Assembly: GCF_000247815.1 (NCBI RefSeq)
Contig: NC_021678.1
Coordinates: forward strand, 8,762,874 to 8,826,873
DNA: 64,000 bases
Source of the DNA: Ficedula albicollis
Lineage: Eukaryota; Chordata; Aves; Passeriformes; Muscicapidae
Reading direction: 5' to 3'
Both the position numbers and the translations under genes were made by a program. The notes beneath the pieces were generated by a model. It ran no database searches and had not been told where the DNA came from. It worked only from the letters and a program-made list of their open reading frames with translations. Positions 13,126-27,300 of this stretch are shown here, piece by piece; within the stretch, counting starts at the first letter, position 1; every line of letters starts with the position of its first letter.

Positions 13126-16100
13126 AGTGCAGTTTCTGCAAGTTTGGTTCTGATTCTGCACCTCTGTCACCGTGGACGTGTGTTACGTTTAATCTTCCTT
13201 CATACAGCTGCCAGCTGGTTAAGTGCTATGCTGCTCTACCCTCTGTAGATGAAGCACAGAGCTCAGTACTAAATACTTCTGGTCTGGAAACAGGGCTGCT
13301 GTTTGCTGTGTCAAACTGGCGGCCTGTGTTTTAGAGAGCAGAGGAAGAATGACTCCCCTGGTATTCTGGTGGCCAGAAACAAAGAGAACTCAAACAAATG
13401 CATTTTAAGAACAATTGAATGTAAGCTTGCATACATTTAATAAGTACCCTAATTTACAAATGTACAGGAGCAGAAGAGTCACACATCAGTCATATCTGTG
13501 CTAGACCCTCAGGACTTGCTCAAAGTGAAAGCTATTTTAAGTTGCTTAATATCTGAAGTGGCTGAAGGCATTAACTGCCAAACTAAACCCCTCAGTATTG
13601 TTTCAAATGCCTTTTTAGTCAGGCCTTCTTGTTGCTGGACCAATCAAAAGCCCTTCAAAGTTATAAAGCACTGTGATCATACATATGAGATACATTAAGC
13701 AGAATGAACTTGGAAAAAAAAAAAAGGAAATCTTACCATAGTGGCCAATAGCAAGACATAAACCTCTCAGTTTATTGCTAATGGTTGTAGGGGGAGACAA
13801 GACAAATTGTATTTTCGTGAGCAGGTTAAAAAGCTGCACAGAATGTAGAATCCAAGAAGCTAAAAATGCAGTAGGAAATATTGGTGACTGAGATCTGTCT
13901 GCTTGAAACACAGAGAAACATCCCACCATATGCAAGTGCCTTTAAACTAATTCAAATTTGAAAAGGAGAAGCGGGGAAGAGGATGGGGAACCTTTGAAGA
14001 AACTTGGCTGTTCTGATTCTGCAGGCACTTGGAAGTTGTGTGTTTATTTGCTGCAGGGGGTTGTCCTGTGGAAGCTGACAGATCAGCTCACACATGGGGC
14101 CTGCCAGAATAAGGATTGGTAGCTCAGTTTTATTCTTGGTTTTGATTTGCATTCAGGTTATTAAACTCCGTGATACCAAATAAGAGCTCAGTCACTTGTT
14201 TCTCAAAACCTGTTGTAACAAAACAATCAACATTTGTCATTATGAGTCACCTCTTTGCTTCCATTTAATTCCTGTGAGATACACAGCACACACTACCTTG
14301 GCACAGTGTGTGGTGCTAACTGAGAACAGACTGAGTAGATCTAACAGCTATATTTGGATAAAGATTGGGAGAAGAGATATTACTATTAGTCATACCATGC
14401 ACAATGTAAAGAGCTGTGTAACCTTCTAGTTACACCAACGCATCCTATTAAAGAGCCACATCTACTCTTTTACTATAGTCTGTATAGCTGGTGTAGCATA
14501 GAGCACCGTACTAATGAGCTAATCTGTAAAGTCCACAATATTGCTTTTTTTTTATAATTTTTTTACAAACATTGAAAAATTTTCCATCAGATGAAGTGGA
14601 GGTGGGGCAGGGAATGAAATGATCTTCCAAATAGGAACAGGTGTATTCACACTGCCTCTCAAAACATCCCCCAAAGCCTTGCCTAGGGCAATTCCCTAAG
14701 CATTGCCTATATGCTTCCTTTCATTTCACAGCTGAAAGTCTTTTACATTTGGCTTATTTTCATCACCTGAGTCTAGTAAGCTTGGCAGGAAGGGCTATCA
14801 TCTGTCTGTCTTCTTCCTTGAAGAGGCTATATACTCTGCATGAAAAGCAGCCTTGTGAGTGATGTTAAGTATAAGAAATGTTTTTTTGTGTTAATTAAGG
14901 TGGCATCACTCCAGCCTAGCTTGGCACTCCTGAGACTGAGGCGAGCTGGCTGGTTTGAGTGCCCCTAGCCCTTCTGCTGTTGGAGTACAGATTTCAGCAC
15001 AGGGTGTCCTGAGTTGTAAGTGCTTTACTGTTCATGCCACAAAATCTGTGTGCTGCTGTGGCATTGCGATTCCTGGTACCCGAGAGAGGTAGATTAGAGC
15101 TATTTTGGGTGTTCTCACATGTATTGTAATCTCCCTTCCTATCTATAGATGAAGCAGAGCCTGAGAGGCCACTTCAGAGTGTCTTTGCAGCTTGCCAGTG
15201 CAGCTCTGTTTAGTATAAATGGAATCTCTTCAAGGTGTCAGTGGCATATTTTGTACATGCCATGAGTGTTCATTTAAAGCAGTTCCTGCTTTCTTATTAA
15301 AAACAAGAAGCCAAACCAACAAAAGAAGTACCACAGAAAGGAGAGGGGAAAAGCAACATTAAAGCCCAATAGTGAATTGAAAACAATGAGACGTAGATCA
15401 GGCAAATGGTTACTGCAAAATTGAAGTTTTCTTTAGGTTTTGTTAGTGATGCATGCAAGGACATTAGTTTCAGGTTTCCTACAGTCTTGTCTTTACATTT
15501 AATTGGTCTTGCTCAGCTCTCCCATCTGGCACAAAAAGGTATAAAAGCTGTAGGATGTTTGCTTTATGGTATATAGGTTATCTAGGCTGTTTATTTTCTT
15601 TTTTGTGTTTTGTCCTTTCTGGCAATATGACAAATGAAATGGTGAATTTCTACCTGATGACTTACCCAGTGGGTCTTATTAGTTTTCTTTGCATTTTTTT
15701 CCTTGTCCAAAATTGATTTCTGTTTTCTAAGAAAAAACATTATTTTCACTTTAGACCTCTTGCATGTTTATTGTGGGGAGAGGGGTGGCAAATGACTCAT
15801 TTAGGAAAAAAATAATATAAATTTCCTCAATTAACTTTCTTAATATGGGAGAGGAAGAGATGTCTCTGGTCCAGGGGTAGCTACTTGGATTCATGTGGGC
15901 ATTCAGCAACTTCTCTGCAGTAGAATCTCAAACCATATGTCTCACTAGATCATGCTCCTGTGTATAAAGCAAGGAAGTTTTGCAGGCACTTAGAGCCTCA
16001 GGGCTTAGAATGACTCTGAGAGTTTGTTGGAATCTTCTGTGCAAAAAATACTTGCATAGCTATAGTGGAGGGAGATTCAAATGCTGTTTTCTCTATAGAG

Positions 16101-19100
16101 GAAACGTATTGTGTTTTCTAGTGTTCCTTACTCTCTGTCCAATCCTTTTCGTGTAGGAAAATATTATATCTCATATTATATCTCATTATATTTTCTGATA
16201 ATGGAAAAAAAAAATCTTTTATTTCTTCTATTCCAGAGATCTTCAAGAGGAGAGGGTATTCATTCGCTGTGCTTTTGCATATTTCCATTGTTAGTGCATA
16301 TCTGATTCTCTGAAATGTTGTTCTCAAATGAGAAGCAGAAAATATAAATTGTTGATTTTGGGGTTGAGCTCAGGATGGAGTCAGGCATAGCTCAAGTGCT
16401 GGAAAAAGAAGAGGCCCTGGTTAATGCTGCAGGTTATATTAACACTTTCTCATTTGTGTAGGCCTTTCTATGTATTTTTGTCTGACTTGTAAATTAGGAG
16501 TTCCTTGGGGTAGGAAAACTGTGTCCATCCATCTGTTTATACAAGCATTCTCGTTAGTATTTGAGCACTCATCCACTCAAATACAGCCTGATCCCTATCT
16601 CTTCCCTTTGGAGTGGAGTTGAGGGGGGTTGGCTGGCAACATGTGCAGTTCTCAAGGTGGTGCAGCAGCTGCTCTTTGTACGCTGCCTCCCAGAGCTCCT
16701 GCTAAGCAGTATTTACTGTGAACCCGGAGCAGGGGAGTTTTTTTAGTGTGCAGCTGTCACTGTGGCACTATATATTCACCCAGTGTAGAGATCTGCTCAC
16801 AACAGAGCGTAGCAAGAATTCCCTGTAGTGTGTTGAAAGTAGTGTGTGATACTTCCAACCTGCCAACTTGCTTTAAGCTGGGGATGTTGGAGTCAGATGT
16901 CTGTCTTGTAAATTTGTGAGGACTGAAAATTCACTTCTCTGAAGCAGAACATATTCCTCTGCTTTTCTGAGAGAGGTGACATGTTTGGCTTTTCAAGACT
17001 AAATCTGTGCTTGGGCTTGAGGCACTAAAGAGCTGCTATTAAAATGAGATCTGTTGGTGGTACCCTGGATTGGATTTTATAAATCAATTGACAGAAATAG
17101 CTGTACCCTGAAACTCTGATGAATGTCTTGCTGTAGCATTAAATAGAGGCATTTGCAGCACCTAGCAACTGAAAGCTATGCTGTAATTCAGAGTAAGTGA
17201 GTTAAGACTATTACAAAGGTTTTCTGAAATCATTCTGTCTAGAACTTGCCCAGAGATTTGTTTTAAGGGAAAAGAGATCAGTGGTCAAATTGAAAAATGC
17301 ATATTTATCCTTGACAGTAGTATATATCTCTAAATTTGTGACTTCTGTTAATAGAAGAGAGCCTGAGACAAGAGCAAAATAGAATTTGCTCTGTAGGCAG
17401 ATCTGGATTTCCAGTAGTATAATTCTAATGTTTAACTAGCATTTTTCCTTCAAAAATATTTTCAAAAATTTTTAAAATAGAAAATAGTTACTGAAGGCTT
17501 TAGAAAGACACAGTGAGCTCTTCTCTGTTTGTGATTATATTTAGTAAATGTCTTAGTAGATCAGAGATGAATTTTCAAAGGAAAATACCAACAGATAAAG
17601 GATAGAGTCTTTGCATTCCATTCCTTTCAGCTGGATCTTTAGAAATGGGAACAAGATAGTCTTGAATGTGCCTTGACACTTCAGATCTGTCTGCCCTATA
17701 TTTCCATCTGTACTCTGGTATTTTGTTCACAACAATTACTGACTGTTCTCGATGTCTGCTGGAAATGCATGCTGTGGCTTCGCTTGGAATTCTCACAGAG
17801 ATGTCTCTGAGGTTCTAAAATACTAAAATACATGTAATTTTGTACTTTAATTTTAATGTTTCATACAGATCATGCATCCAGTCTTTAATAATGCCTTTAA
17901 TGATGCCTCCTATATAAAATTCTACAGGACCAAATTCTACAGTGTGTTTTTAACCAGTGGGAAGACCATGAGAAGAAGTAATCTTTCCTGATACTTACTA
18001 CTTGTCTGAATTGCGGGTACAATAAATTAGATCAATCTTTTATACTCGGGAGTCTTGCTATCTGTGAAGTAAGGATAAGCTGATTTTTAGAGGTAAAGTG
18101 ACATCAGTGGAGTGCTGTCCCTTGAAATGGAATTGGAAAAGATAGAGCTGTATGAAAAAATCCCACCCAGAATTTTCTACCCTTATATTTAGTTGAAGAA
18201 GTTGAATCCCTTTATTTCCTTTTTAAATAATGACTGGCTGAGCCATGATTGAAACTGTTTCCTTGTCTTTCACCGTATGGTTCTCCTGGAGCTCTTTGCC
18301 TCAGAGACAGCGTTGCCAAGTTAGAAAGTAATGTAAATCACAAATTTGAAATTACTGAGGATTTTTCGTTTGAGAGATTTTTTTTGATGGATGTTTTTTC
18401 ATTTAGGTTGTGTTTTGTAAAAGTTTTGGGCAGAAAATATTAGTAGAAGTGAAATTAGTTCGCTCATTACAACTGTTCCCGCCTTCTAAATTGACTCTTG
18501 TTCTAGGAGGGTTGTAGTTGCTGTGTTTTTATTTCAAGGCATAGCAATTACATGTGGGGCTACTAAAAGCAGAAGTTGGAGAAAGTGAGAGGGAAGCCAG
18601 TGAATTAGAGCTGTGTTAAACTAGTCCCAGATCTAGAGTGCATTATCCTGTTTGTGGAAGCTCTGCTTCTCTGGGCGTACTTCGTTTGAGGCATCACCGA
18701 GCAGTGGACGGAGAGCAAGAGATGTGTTGAGTAAGAATACCCAAATTAGGGTAGACATTTGACTTTCAGGAACTGGGTTGATGTTCACAAACCAGTCTTT
18801 GTTTTTGACAAGAAAAAGGTGTATGTTGGGGAGAGTATCCCAGAATTTGGACCCAGCACTGCACAGTTAATATTCTGTGGCAATAACTTGTATGTTTCAG
18901 GAGAAGATTAAAAGTGGTGTCTTAGAAAAATGATGTGTGAAGACTGTTTATTTAAAAAAGGATAATTTGAAAAAAACTGAAGTGTCCTACTTGGTGGATT
19001 TAAGTCTTACTGACTCATCTGTCTGAGTTTGGCTTTGGTTTGCTTTTTGCCCTTTCTTTACCTTTTATTCTACTGGAGATTCTGTTTCTTGACATATTTG

Positions 19101-19289
19101 TGGGACTGAGCAGGGAACGATCATTGAGTAACCGTACAAGTACACGTGGGTGTCAAAATAATCCATATTCTTTATGGGCTTCTGGATTCTGTGTACTTGG
19201 CACAATGCAAGTCAATAAAATGCATAGAAGCTAATGTTTGTAAAACAGGTTAGAAAACTACGCTTGTAACATAAATCTTTTTTTTGGGG

Positions 19290-19299
<10 letters not shown>

Positions 19300-19344
<45 letters not shown>
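19300..19344. repeat. Poly-T run of 45 nt
   Basis: Forty-five consecutive T follow a T-rich lead-in from 19278. This could be the poly-A tail of an antisense retroposon or a plain slippage tract. I see no recognisable retroposon body on either side. The exact length of such a run is unreliable in an assembly. Confidence 0.85.
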
Positions 19345-19896
19345 CTTGTGAGGGTGCATTAGACTGCAGAATAAAACTCCTTGAAACTACCACAAAATAT
19401 TTCCCACATCTCTCAATTCCTTAAATCCAGGAAAATACACTGGGGAGCAGTACTGCCATTATCAGTCAACTCTGCTTGCATCAGAACGTTTTATCCGTGG
19501 CTGTCCTTCACTCAGAAAACACAGAACTCATTGCTTCTATCTCAAATGAAAAGATATTAAAACTTGTCTCTTCCAGTCAAATCAGTTCTGGGAACCTCTT
19601 ACAGTGCTTAATTCCAAAGTAATCTTTACTTTTAAGTAGTCTGAGTATCCAGGGTGCTGTGTGTTCTAGCACTCTGATACTAGAGCTAGTGTCTAGTAAA
19701 CTGACACCTCATATTGTCAGACTACACTGTCAATTGGACTTCTGGCCTCAGTACTGACCTTTAACAGCGTGTTAAGAAGGGGTTTTTCCTTTTTTTGCTT
19801 ATTTGTCTTTGCCAGTAAAGTGCATGAGCAGTCTAGGGAATTGTTTTGGAAGGAGGCTTTTTTTGGAGTATGTATATATTTATAGTGTTTTATATC

Positions 19897-19937
19897 ATAA
19901 AACATATATATATATTATATTATATTTATATTATTAG
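19897..19937. repeat. AT-rich simple repeat
   Basis: An alternation of TA and TATT units with no other sequence content; low-complexity intronic DNA. Confidence 0.8.
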
Positions 19938-21154
19938 TGTTTATTTATAAGTGTTTTGAAGTTGTATTAAGAAAGGCAAGTTAAGGAATTCCACCTAACA
20001 CTTAGAAGTGTTTGAATTTGTATTGGGTTCTGGTTTCCCTAGAAATTTAACTTCATAGTTTCAGCCTGGTTGAATTCACAGGGGACTTTTGGCTCATAAT
20101 CAAACACATCTTGCTTTTATGTTCACTATACTGAAGGAGCAGAATTTTTTAATGCAGCCTTTGTTGTAGTATTTTAGATTATCCTTGGGTTTTTTAGTGG
20201 GGAATGTAAGGAAGTGAGTCTCTAAGAGCAAAGTCCTTATATCATGCTCTTTATGTACTGGAAACCAGAGGACAACTCTGGTGCCTTCATTAAAATTTGG
20301 CTGATGGTATGTGAATGCTTTTCTGGTTTACTACTGTACTGGTGTGGTCCACATGGAAGCTGAGAGGGCTGTGTAAAATTGAAATCAGGGTGCTGTCCAT
20401 TCAGAGAAGATGCCTTTCACAAGCTGACTAGAGATAACAAAATATGTTGCCACAGTGAACAAACAGAACTTCTGAACTGTTGTCTCAGTTGTTGGGTTTG
20501 TGGTTGCAACACTGTGGCTTCTTCTGAGAGTGCTGGTCTTTGGAGTGTGAGGTCCAACAGGTTGGTGAGATGGGTGTGTAGCAATCTGTGTTGGTAATGG
20601 AGCTGCAGTTGTATATGGGTAAGGTTATGCAGAATAATTTCCTCTAAAGCTTGCTGTAAAAGAAACAAAGTGTGCCCAAGGCCGCTCACACGCATTTATT
20701 TTCCATTCCCTCAATAAAATGAATTAATTTGGGGAAAATACCTTTTAGGAGGAAAACTACAATAAAATCATGCAGAGGACAGTGGTTCATTACTTTTCTG
20801 TTTCTGAGTAATGTCTATATACTGCTGCTGTATAAAGATAATTATCCCATTGAGGTAGTGAAAATAGGTGGTAAAGGAACCACTACATTTGACTTAACAT
20901 CTTAAAATGGAAGTAACAATAAGCAGATGGTGTCCTGAACCTTGGCAGAAGTGTGAGTTAACTTTGATTTGTTTGGTTTCCATACATTTTGATTTTTCAC
21001 CCATACAGTAATGGATATAACTATTGTTGTATCTATTAGTGTATTTTTCGCTGTATCTGTTCTGTACTATAATTCTGGGCAAGTTCTTCAACTGTTCTGG
21101 ATATAGAATGACTTATCAGAATAAGACCTTTTTCTTTTGTCTTTCCCCACACAG

Positions 21155-21306
21155 ATCACCCCTGGCAGCAAGGCAGCACAGTCACAGATGAACCAGGGAG
21201 ACCTGGTTGTGGCCATTGATGGAGTCAACACTGACAGCATGACCCACCTGGAGGCCCAGAACAAGATCAAATCAGCCAGCCACAACCTGAGCCTCACTCT
21301 GCAGAA
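21155..21306 (+). CDS. LDB3: LDB3 exon: second half of the PDZ domain
   Basis: This 152-nt exon lies between acceptor cacacag and donor gtatgt and encodes 50 residues plus two bases of the next codon. The reading starts [20 protein letters not shown] and ends SLTLQ plus AA. It matches human LDB3 residues 32-82 except for a few changes (MN for LS, S for T, H for Y). GDLVVAIDG is a core PDZ strand and [11 protein letters not shown] is the alpha-B helix lining the ligand groove. In LDB3/ZASP this domain binds the C terminus of alpha-actinin-2 at the Z-disc (family knowledge). The split codon AA plus A from the next exon gives the expected Lys. Reading past 21306 into intron gives only a short tail and a stop, so the frame used here depends on splicing. 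Confidence 0.97.
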
Positions 21307-24300
21307 GTATGTTGGTATAACTTAAGCGCTTTGCATTTCTAAGGGCAACCTATGAACCTTGTGACTGAAGGCTGCAAGTGTTTTATCCCTGTCTACTAGA
21401 TTTATTTGAAGTTCTCATGGCACAGATATGAGAGGAAAAGCCAAAGTCTGCTCTGCATGGATTCCTATAGAAATCAAATGGTTATGTTGAGTATATCTGT
21501 GTGGGATTTAGCCTGTTGAACACCGGTGTAATCTCATATCCATTCAAGCTTCTGTTAAATGAATTCAACAGTGATGTTCCTTTCAGTTATTCTCATGTGG
21601 GCAACACAGATTAGTTTGGCTAATTTATTGACAACTGTTCTAGAGACAACAAACAGAATGAGAGTTATGAATGCATGGCAAGAATCTCATGAGAATTCGT
21701 GCTAATGGTCTGGCACCTGTGAGTTTGAAAGTCTGCTCTGCATCTGACTGAATAGGAAAGGTGTAGCCCAAGTGCAGGAAAGGGAGGCAGTAGAACATGG
21801 AGAGGGCAGATTTTATTATAGAGATGTGATAAAAGTTGCCTTGCCATTAAGAAAGCAATTAATAGGTCTTTTAACTTCTGCTGGTTAATATTGCTTCCGA
21901 GGAAACTTGTTCTCAAATTAGATAACCTTGCACAGAGGATTTCTGTAATAAATGCATTAATATTTAAAGCTCCATAATTATAGAAAGAGAAGTAGCTGCT
22001 AATTTTATTGCATTGTGAAGGAGATAATTTTTGTACAGGGTAGACAAAGAAAAGTACAGAAAGAGAACTGTAATGTGGAAGTAAAATTTCTGAGAATATA
22101 CCAAATAATCTGATACATGAATGTGCAGTAGAGATAATCAGTATCAGGGACAGACTAATAGCTAAAGAATAAGGACTTTAGATGAAGTTTCCAAGACAGG
22201 ACAGGTTACTATAAAACAAAATGTGTGGCTGATTTTTCCCCCATGACTTTAATTTTCTCTTTGAGTGTTCCAGATAGAGTAGAAAATCACTACCTTGATG
22301 CATGTAGTTGAATTCTCATCCTATCACCCACTACAGCTTCTTTTTTCTTCACTCTGAGTGATAGTGTTATTAGACATATGATATCTTTTTTTACAAAGGT
22401 TTAGTTGTTCTGAATTTTTTTTATTTGAAAGTTAAGAAAAAATCCTTTCTGATTATTTTAGAATGTCTGTCTGCTTTTCTGTTGAACCTTTGTGGTTTCG
22501 CATAGAGAGAAAACATTTCTTATTGTGCTTTGGGTTATTGCACATTTGGTATTAATTTTCATGAATATTGAACCTGAAAAGTTCTCCAGTGTCTGCCACT
22601 GTGGCCTGGCATAAGTGGTTTAAAACTACAAACCAACAGCTCTTCTTACTCACAGAAGAGGGATTTCCAAATTCATGGCTAACAAATTCAGATTATCCTA
22701 ATACATATCACAGAGACAAGTCACTTAAAACAGTAGTTTTAATCTAGTGTTGCCAGGAATATTTGATTTGAGTAATCATTGTGCTTTTTTATTTGCTGAC
22801 CTCTAAATTATGACACCAGCAATTCTTGTAAAAAAATAATTTAAATTTTAAAATAATTTTTAAAAAAATCCTAGTGGAAGTACCTTTATTAATTGCTTCC
22901 ATCTCTATTTACTGTTTCTTCTATTTTTTTAAGGCAGGCTCTGTCTCTTGGTTCCAAAACAATAATGTATAATTCAGGTTCTCAAGTTATATGGCTAAAG
23001 AACAATGAAAGAAAGCAGTAATGGAGTGTTCCACAGAATGAAAAAAGCTTGCATAGATAATAGATGTAGATGAACTGCGACCCATTTTGAAAAGAAGGAA
23101 AATGGCATAAAGTAAAATGAAATACTAGTAAACATAAATAGATCATAAACAAGCTTTTTTTAGCAAATGAAAGCTTCCTCAGATCATGTTTTTGCTCTGA
23201 ACTTATACAATTAATGGACTCTACACTTCAGCTGGCTTATGATGTGAGCCATTCGTTCACTTTGGTGACCCATTAAGCCTCATTGAGAACACTGAGAAGA
23301 CTGAAAAATATTTTTTTAAATAATATTTTTTCTTAGAGGACATGGGGCTATTAAAAAAAAATTGTGCTCAGAGGCATTAAGCTGGCTTTGCTTTGCACAA
23401 TTCAGAATTTGTAGAAGCTAAACCCTAGCAGCAAGTGATATTGGCCAACTAATGTATGCATAGAACCCTATTAAAGACCCAATGTCTTGAACAAAAGGGA
23501 TCTCCACTATATTCAGACAGTTATATTAATCTTGCCTTAAAAAATATTTTTTCCCTGGACACAGATTGGTTAATTCGCCTAAGAACAAAAAGATTATTGG
23601 TTCGGTCACATGCTCCAAATTTACAATGCAATATCCTTTTTTTTCAACAAAAAAATTTTAAAAATATTGGGTTGGTGAAAAGGATAACAGTTAATATGAA
23701 AAGAAGGTACCTGTGACAAGGGATAGTAACTTTCAACCAAATAAGAACAAGACAGAAGAGAGGCAAAATCTCCTGGGACATGATTACCAGGAAAATGACT
23801 GTGCTAAGAGATCACTTTGACTTTTTTTAGATGTGGCTTGCAGCAATGAAACTAGAGCGGAGTGTTCCACTACAAAACAGTCCTAGTTGCCATAAAGAGC
23901 ACAGAGATGGAAGTGCTCACTTATCCTATTTGTAGAAAAGTTTGGAAACATTGGAAATCCTTTCCAATGGAAAAGGCCTGCTGTGATAGGAAAACTTAAG
24001 CTCTAAATTGTGATGATATTGGACATGTATGTGAAGTACTCACATGGCCCTACAGAATGTTTCAAGGTCATGGAATACCTTACTAGATAATCTGTGACTT
24101 GGTTTCACTGTTTCAGCTCTGGAAGTAGAACTGATCTTCCTTGTTTAGTCTGTAAGGCCATGGAAGAAGCATGAAATGCCAAATCTCCACATAAATGCTC
24201 TGAGATAGAAAGCTTTTTATTCTTCTAATGGTTCTTGGCTCTCAAGAGCAATGGCCTTTCCCTTTATTCATTGTGGCTGTGAAGGTTTCATGAGCATTGT

Positions 24301-27300
24301 TTATAACCTGACAGTTAAGACAGTGTTTGCTGCTACTCACTTTTATTATAACACTTCCTTCCCTGTGGGCTTTGTCTAGGGTGGGGAAGGGGTTATTATT
24401 TTAATTTGGCTGTCAAGAAAAGCTGTACATGGTGTCAGCATTATGCAGGACATCCAACTGCAAGGCATCAATCATAGAAAAAAGGGAAGTATTAAGAGCC
24501 CCCATTCATACTTTCCTGCCTAAACAATGGGACTCTGTGATTTCCTATATTAATTTAGTTTTAATTCAAGTAGCACCTGCACTGTTCAAGGCACTCTAAC
24601 ATAGATCATCCGTGAATGTTCAATGCTGGCCTGAGTGGAGTTCTCCATGTTTCAGCCATGGGTTCAGAAATTTGTGGTTTCTGAAGTGTTTTATGGGTTC
24701 AAGTGTTTTCTGACAATTTCCTTCCCTAAACTCCCTCTTCAGTTTGCTCTTATCACCTCACCCATGCTATGTTTTCACACAAAACTATGTTTTCACATAG
24801 TCTTGCCAGCTATGCCAGAGGTTTGATCAGGTAGCCAGAACTTGTCAGTGACTTGAGCTGCATTGTCTGGCTGCCTATTTCTCTAGACCCTGCAGAGTGC
24901 CTCCCTTTGATGCTTCTGAGAAGCTAAAAGATGCAGATGAGCAAGTGCCAGGAAATTGAAGCACAGGACTGTGCCTAGAGAAAGGTACCCCTGTGATCCA
25001 GCGATGTGGGAATGTCTGGGACCCTCCAGACTAGCACTACTTCCTTAAGTTTAGAGGACAAAGTGCATCTAGGAAGTGAATTCTTTTTTGCTGAAGAAAA
25101 GAGCAGGAGTGAGAGAAGGAAAGAAATATCTTTGGCACTGTGCTGTATTACTCAGCAGAACTCCTGTGAAGCACTCAGGCAAACCAGGATGGTGTTCTAA
25201 AGAGTTACATACCTCTGTAGATGCAGTTTATTCCTTAGAAACCTGAATTGCTCTAGGTGTACTAAGGGGAAATTGGTATTGGTTGTGCTGGACTGTGTTT
25301 TGGAAGGCTGTGATCATACTCTCTAATGGCCTGAGTTGGGGTGGAAAAAGACATTGCTTTGCTTTTAGTCTTTTTGTGACCTCCTAGAGTTCAGTTCTCA
25401 GTCATTTTTCAGTATCAGTTTCTAATCAGTTACTTGAGCTACACAGCTGCCCTCAGGCATTTTAATTCTAGGCCAAAGTTCATCTTTAACTGTCTGTCTG
25501 TCCCACAGATATTAGGCCATAAACGTTGGGTCATGCTGTATTCAGTTCATGGTGAAAAACAAAATGGATGCAAAGTCTATTTTTATTCCATACAAATGGG
25601 TTTCTTTTCTAAATGCAGAGTAAATGCAAAAAGAGAGAAGCATATTTGTCAACATGTTTCACTGGAGCATCCACAACATTCATTTGATCTTAACTCAAGT
25701 AATATGATCAGCCTCCTTGGAAAGGATTCACCAAATGTACTGGCTTAGTTTTGGAAAGTGCTGTAACATGAGTGTGCCTCATTCTGCTGGCACAAACATT
25801 CCTGTGTCACTCCAAGACTCCACTTTGGCGTCACTCTGTGCTGCTGGAGAGGAATAGGGGAGGTGGAGACTTCTGTGCCTGGTGTACAAAACTTCCCCCT
25901 CCCAGGGCATGCCAGTGATGCTACCCTTTGCTTCCAGACAGTCACAATTGGCTGTCTTTTGCTGGAAAATCATGAGCTAAATAATTCTTTACTGAAAGGG
26001 AAAGTGTCAGAGGCGAGGCTATGAGAGACTTATGGTAAATATTTAATAGCTTTCCTTTTTGGTGCAGCACCAAAAGTTGGCTGATCCTGCAGTATTTATT
26101 TCAGGCCTACTATAAATAAAGCATGTGGTGACAGTGAACTTCAAGCAAGGGGAACCCAGTGGTTATTGTAAACTGCTTTCTTTTGTCTGATGCTGGGTGT
26201 AGTAACCAATTCTCTCTACTGGTCTACTGGTGGGTACATTTAAATCAGAACCAGAATAGGGCTGTATTTATGCTCAGAAGAATTACAAGATGGTCTCTGT
26301 CCCAGTTCAGGGTAAATTGGAACTATATTGATGAAAGCAGGGTCTGAACTAGTTGGACTATTCAAAATATTAAGCAGATTAATAGAAAAAAGAACACCGA
26401 TGGTGGATATGACATGCCATACTAGTCAGCTCATTGTGCTTAAACATGTGACTCTAGAACTTCCAAGAGTCATCTGACACCAATAGCCAAGTTTTTTTCC
26501 TTCCTACTAGTGGTTCTGTATGCTTAAAGCATTAAAAAAGACACATCCTGCTACTGAGTTAAGGAAGCTCCACTGTATTACCGAGAGAGTTGGTCCTCCC
26601 TCTCTATGTGAAATTGAGGTGACCCCCATTGTATGCCAGTTGTCTCTGTAGGCAGGTATGAGAGGATATTAGGATTTGTTTACCGATGTCAGGCTGTCAT
26701 TTGGACAGGATTGTGAGCTACTCTCTCTGAGTAGTAACATTCAGTGCTGGTGAAATTAATGAGCAGCTATTTCCATGGAAATTGAAATAAAGTATCAGTG
26801 TCAGTCACTGCAATAAATAGAAATATGTTCCTTACATGAGCAGTTTAATTGGGTGGATTGCTATTTACACTCACTACATAAAGTGTCCTAGTTAGTTTTA
26901 GAAAAGAGCCTGGAAACTGTGGATATATGCCAAGGCTTTAAAGGGCAGTGAAGTTTTCATTGCAACAAGATTCTACTTAGGGATTAGAGCTGTTCTCAGA
27001 GTGCACATCACTTTTTTTTTCCACCAATACTGGCTTAGAGGTAAGTTTAAAATTCATTGTTTTATGTGAGAAGTATTTTCTGGATTCCCTAAAGATAATC
27101 TCTGTGTGAATTCTTTCACATATTATATTTCACTCACCATGGAAAGATCAAGACATGGGTACCAGGGGCCCATCTTGCTTTAGGCAGTGGACTGACATAA
27201 CTTAGTAAATATACATGGCAGTTGTATTCTTTCAGACATAACGTTTCTGTCTGCTTCCTGCAAGGAGGAAGTAGATATGTCAGCCAAAATGTTACAATAA

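Larger units (their letters stand above)
1..21154 (+). other. LDB3: LDB3 intron upstream of the second PDZ exon (5' end outside window)
   Basis: This stretch ends in a good acceptor (pyrimidines then cacacag before 21155), so it is inferred to be intron. I looked for the very conserved first coding exon of LDB3, which carries the start codon and the PWGF carboxylate-binding loop of the PDZ domain, and did not find it. No CpG-rich promoter-like block, RNA gene or other recognisable exon was seen. It contains an AC/AT microsatellite, several two-copy tandem duplications and a 45-nt T run, listed separately. The intron assignment rests on the downstream exon; an unrelated transcript without recognisable coding content cannot be excluded. 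Confidence 0.75.

Noticed and set aside
19278..19344. Poly-T run as the tail of an antisense SINE or processed pseudogene
   Set aside because: No recognisable element body, split-promoter boxes or target-site duplication could be seen next to it.
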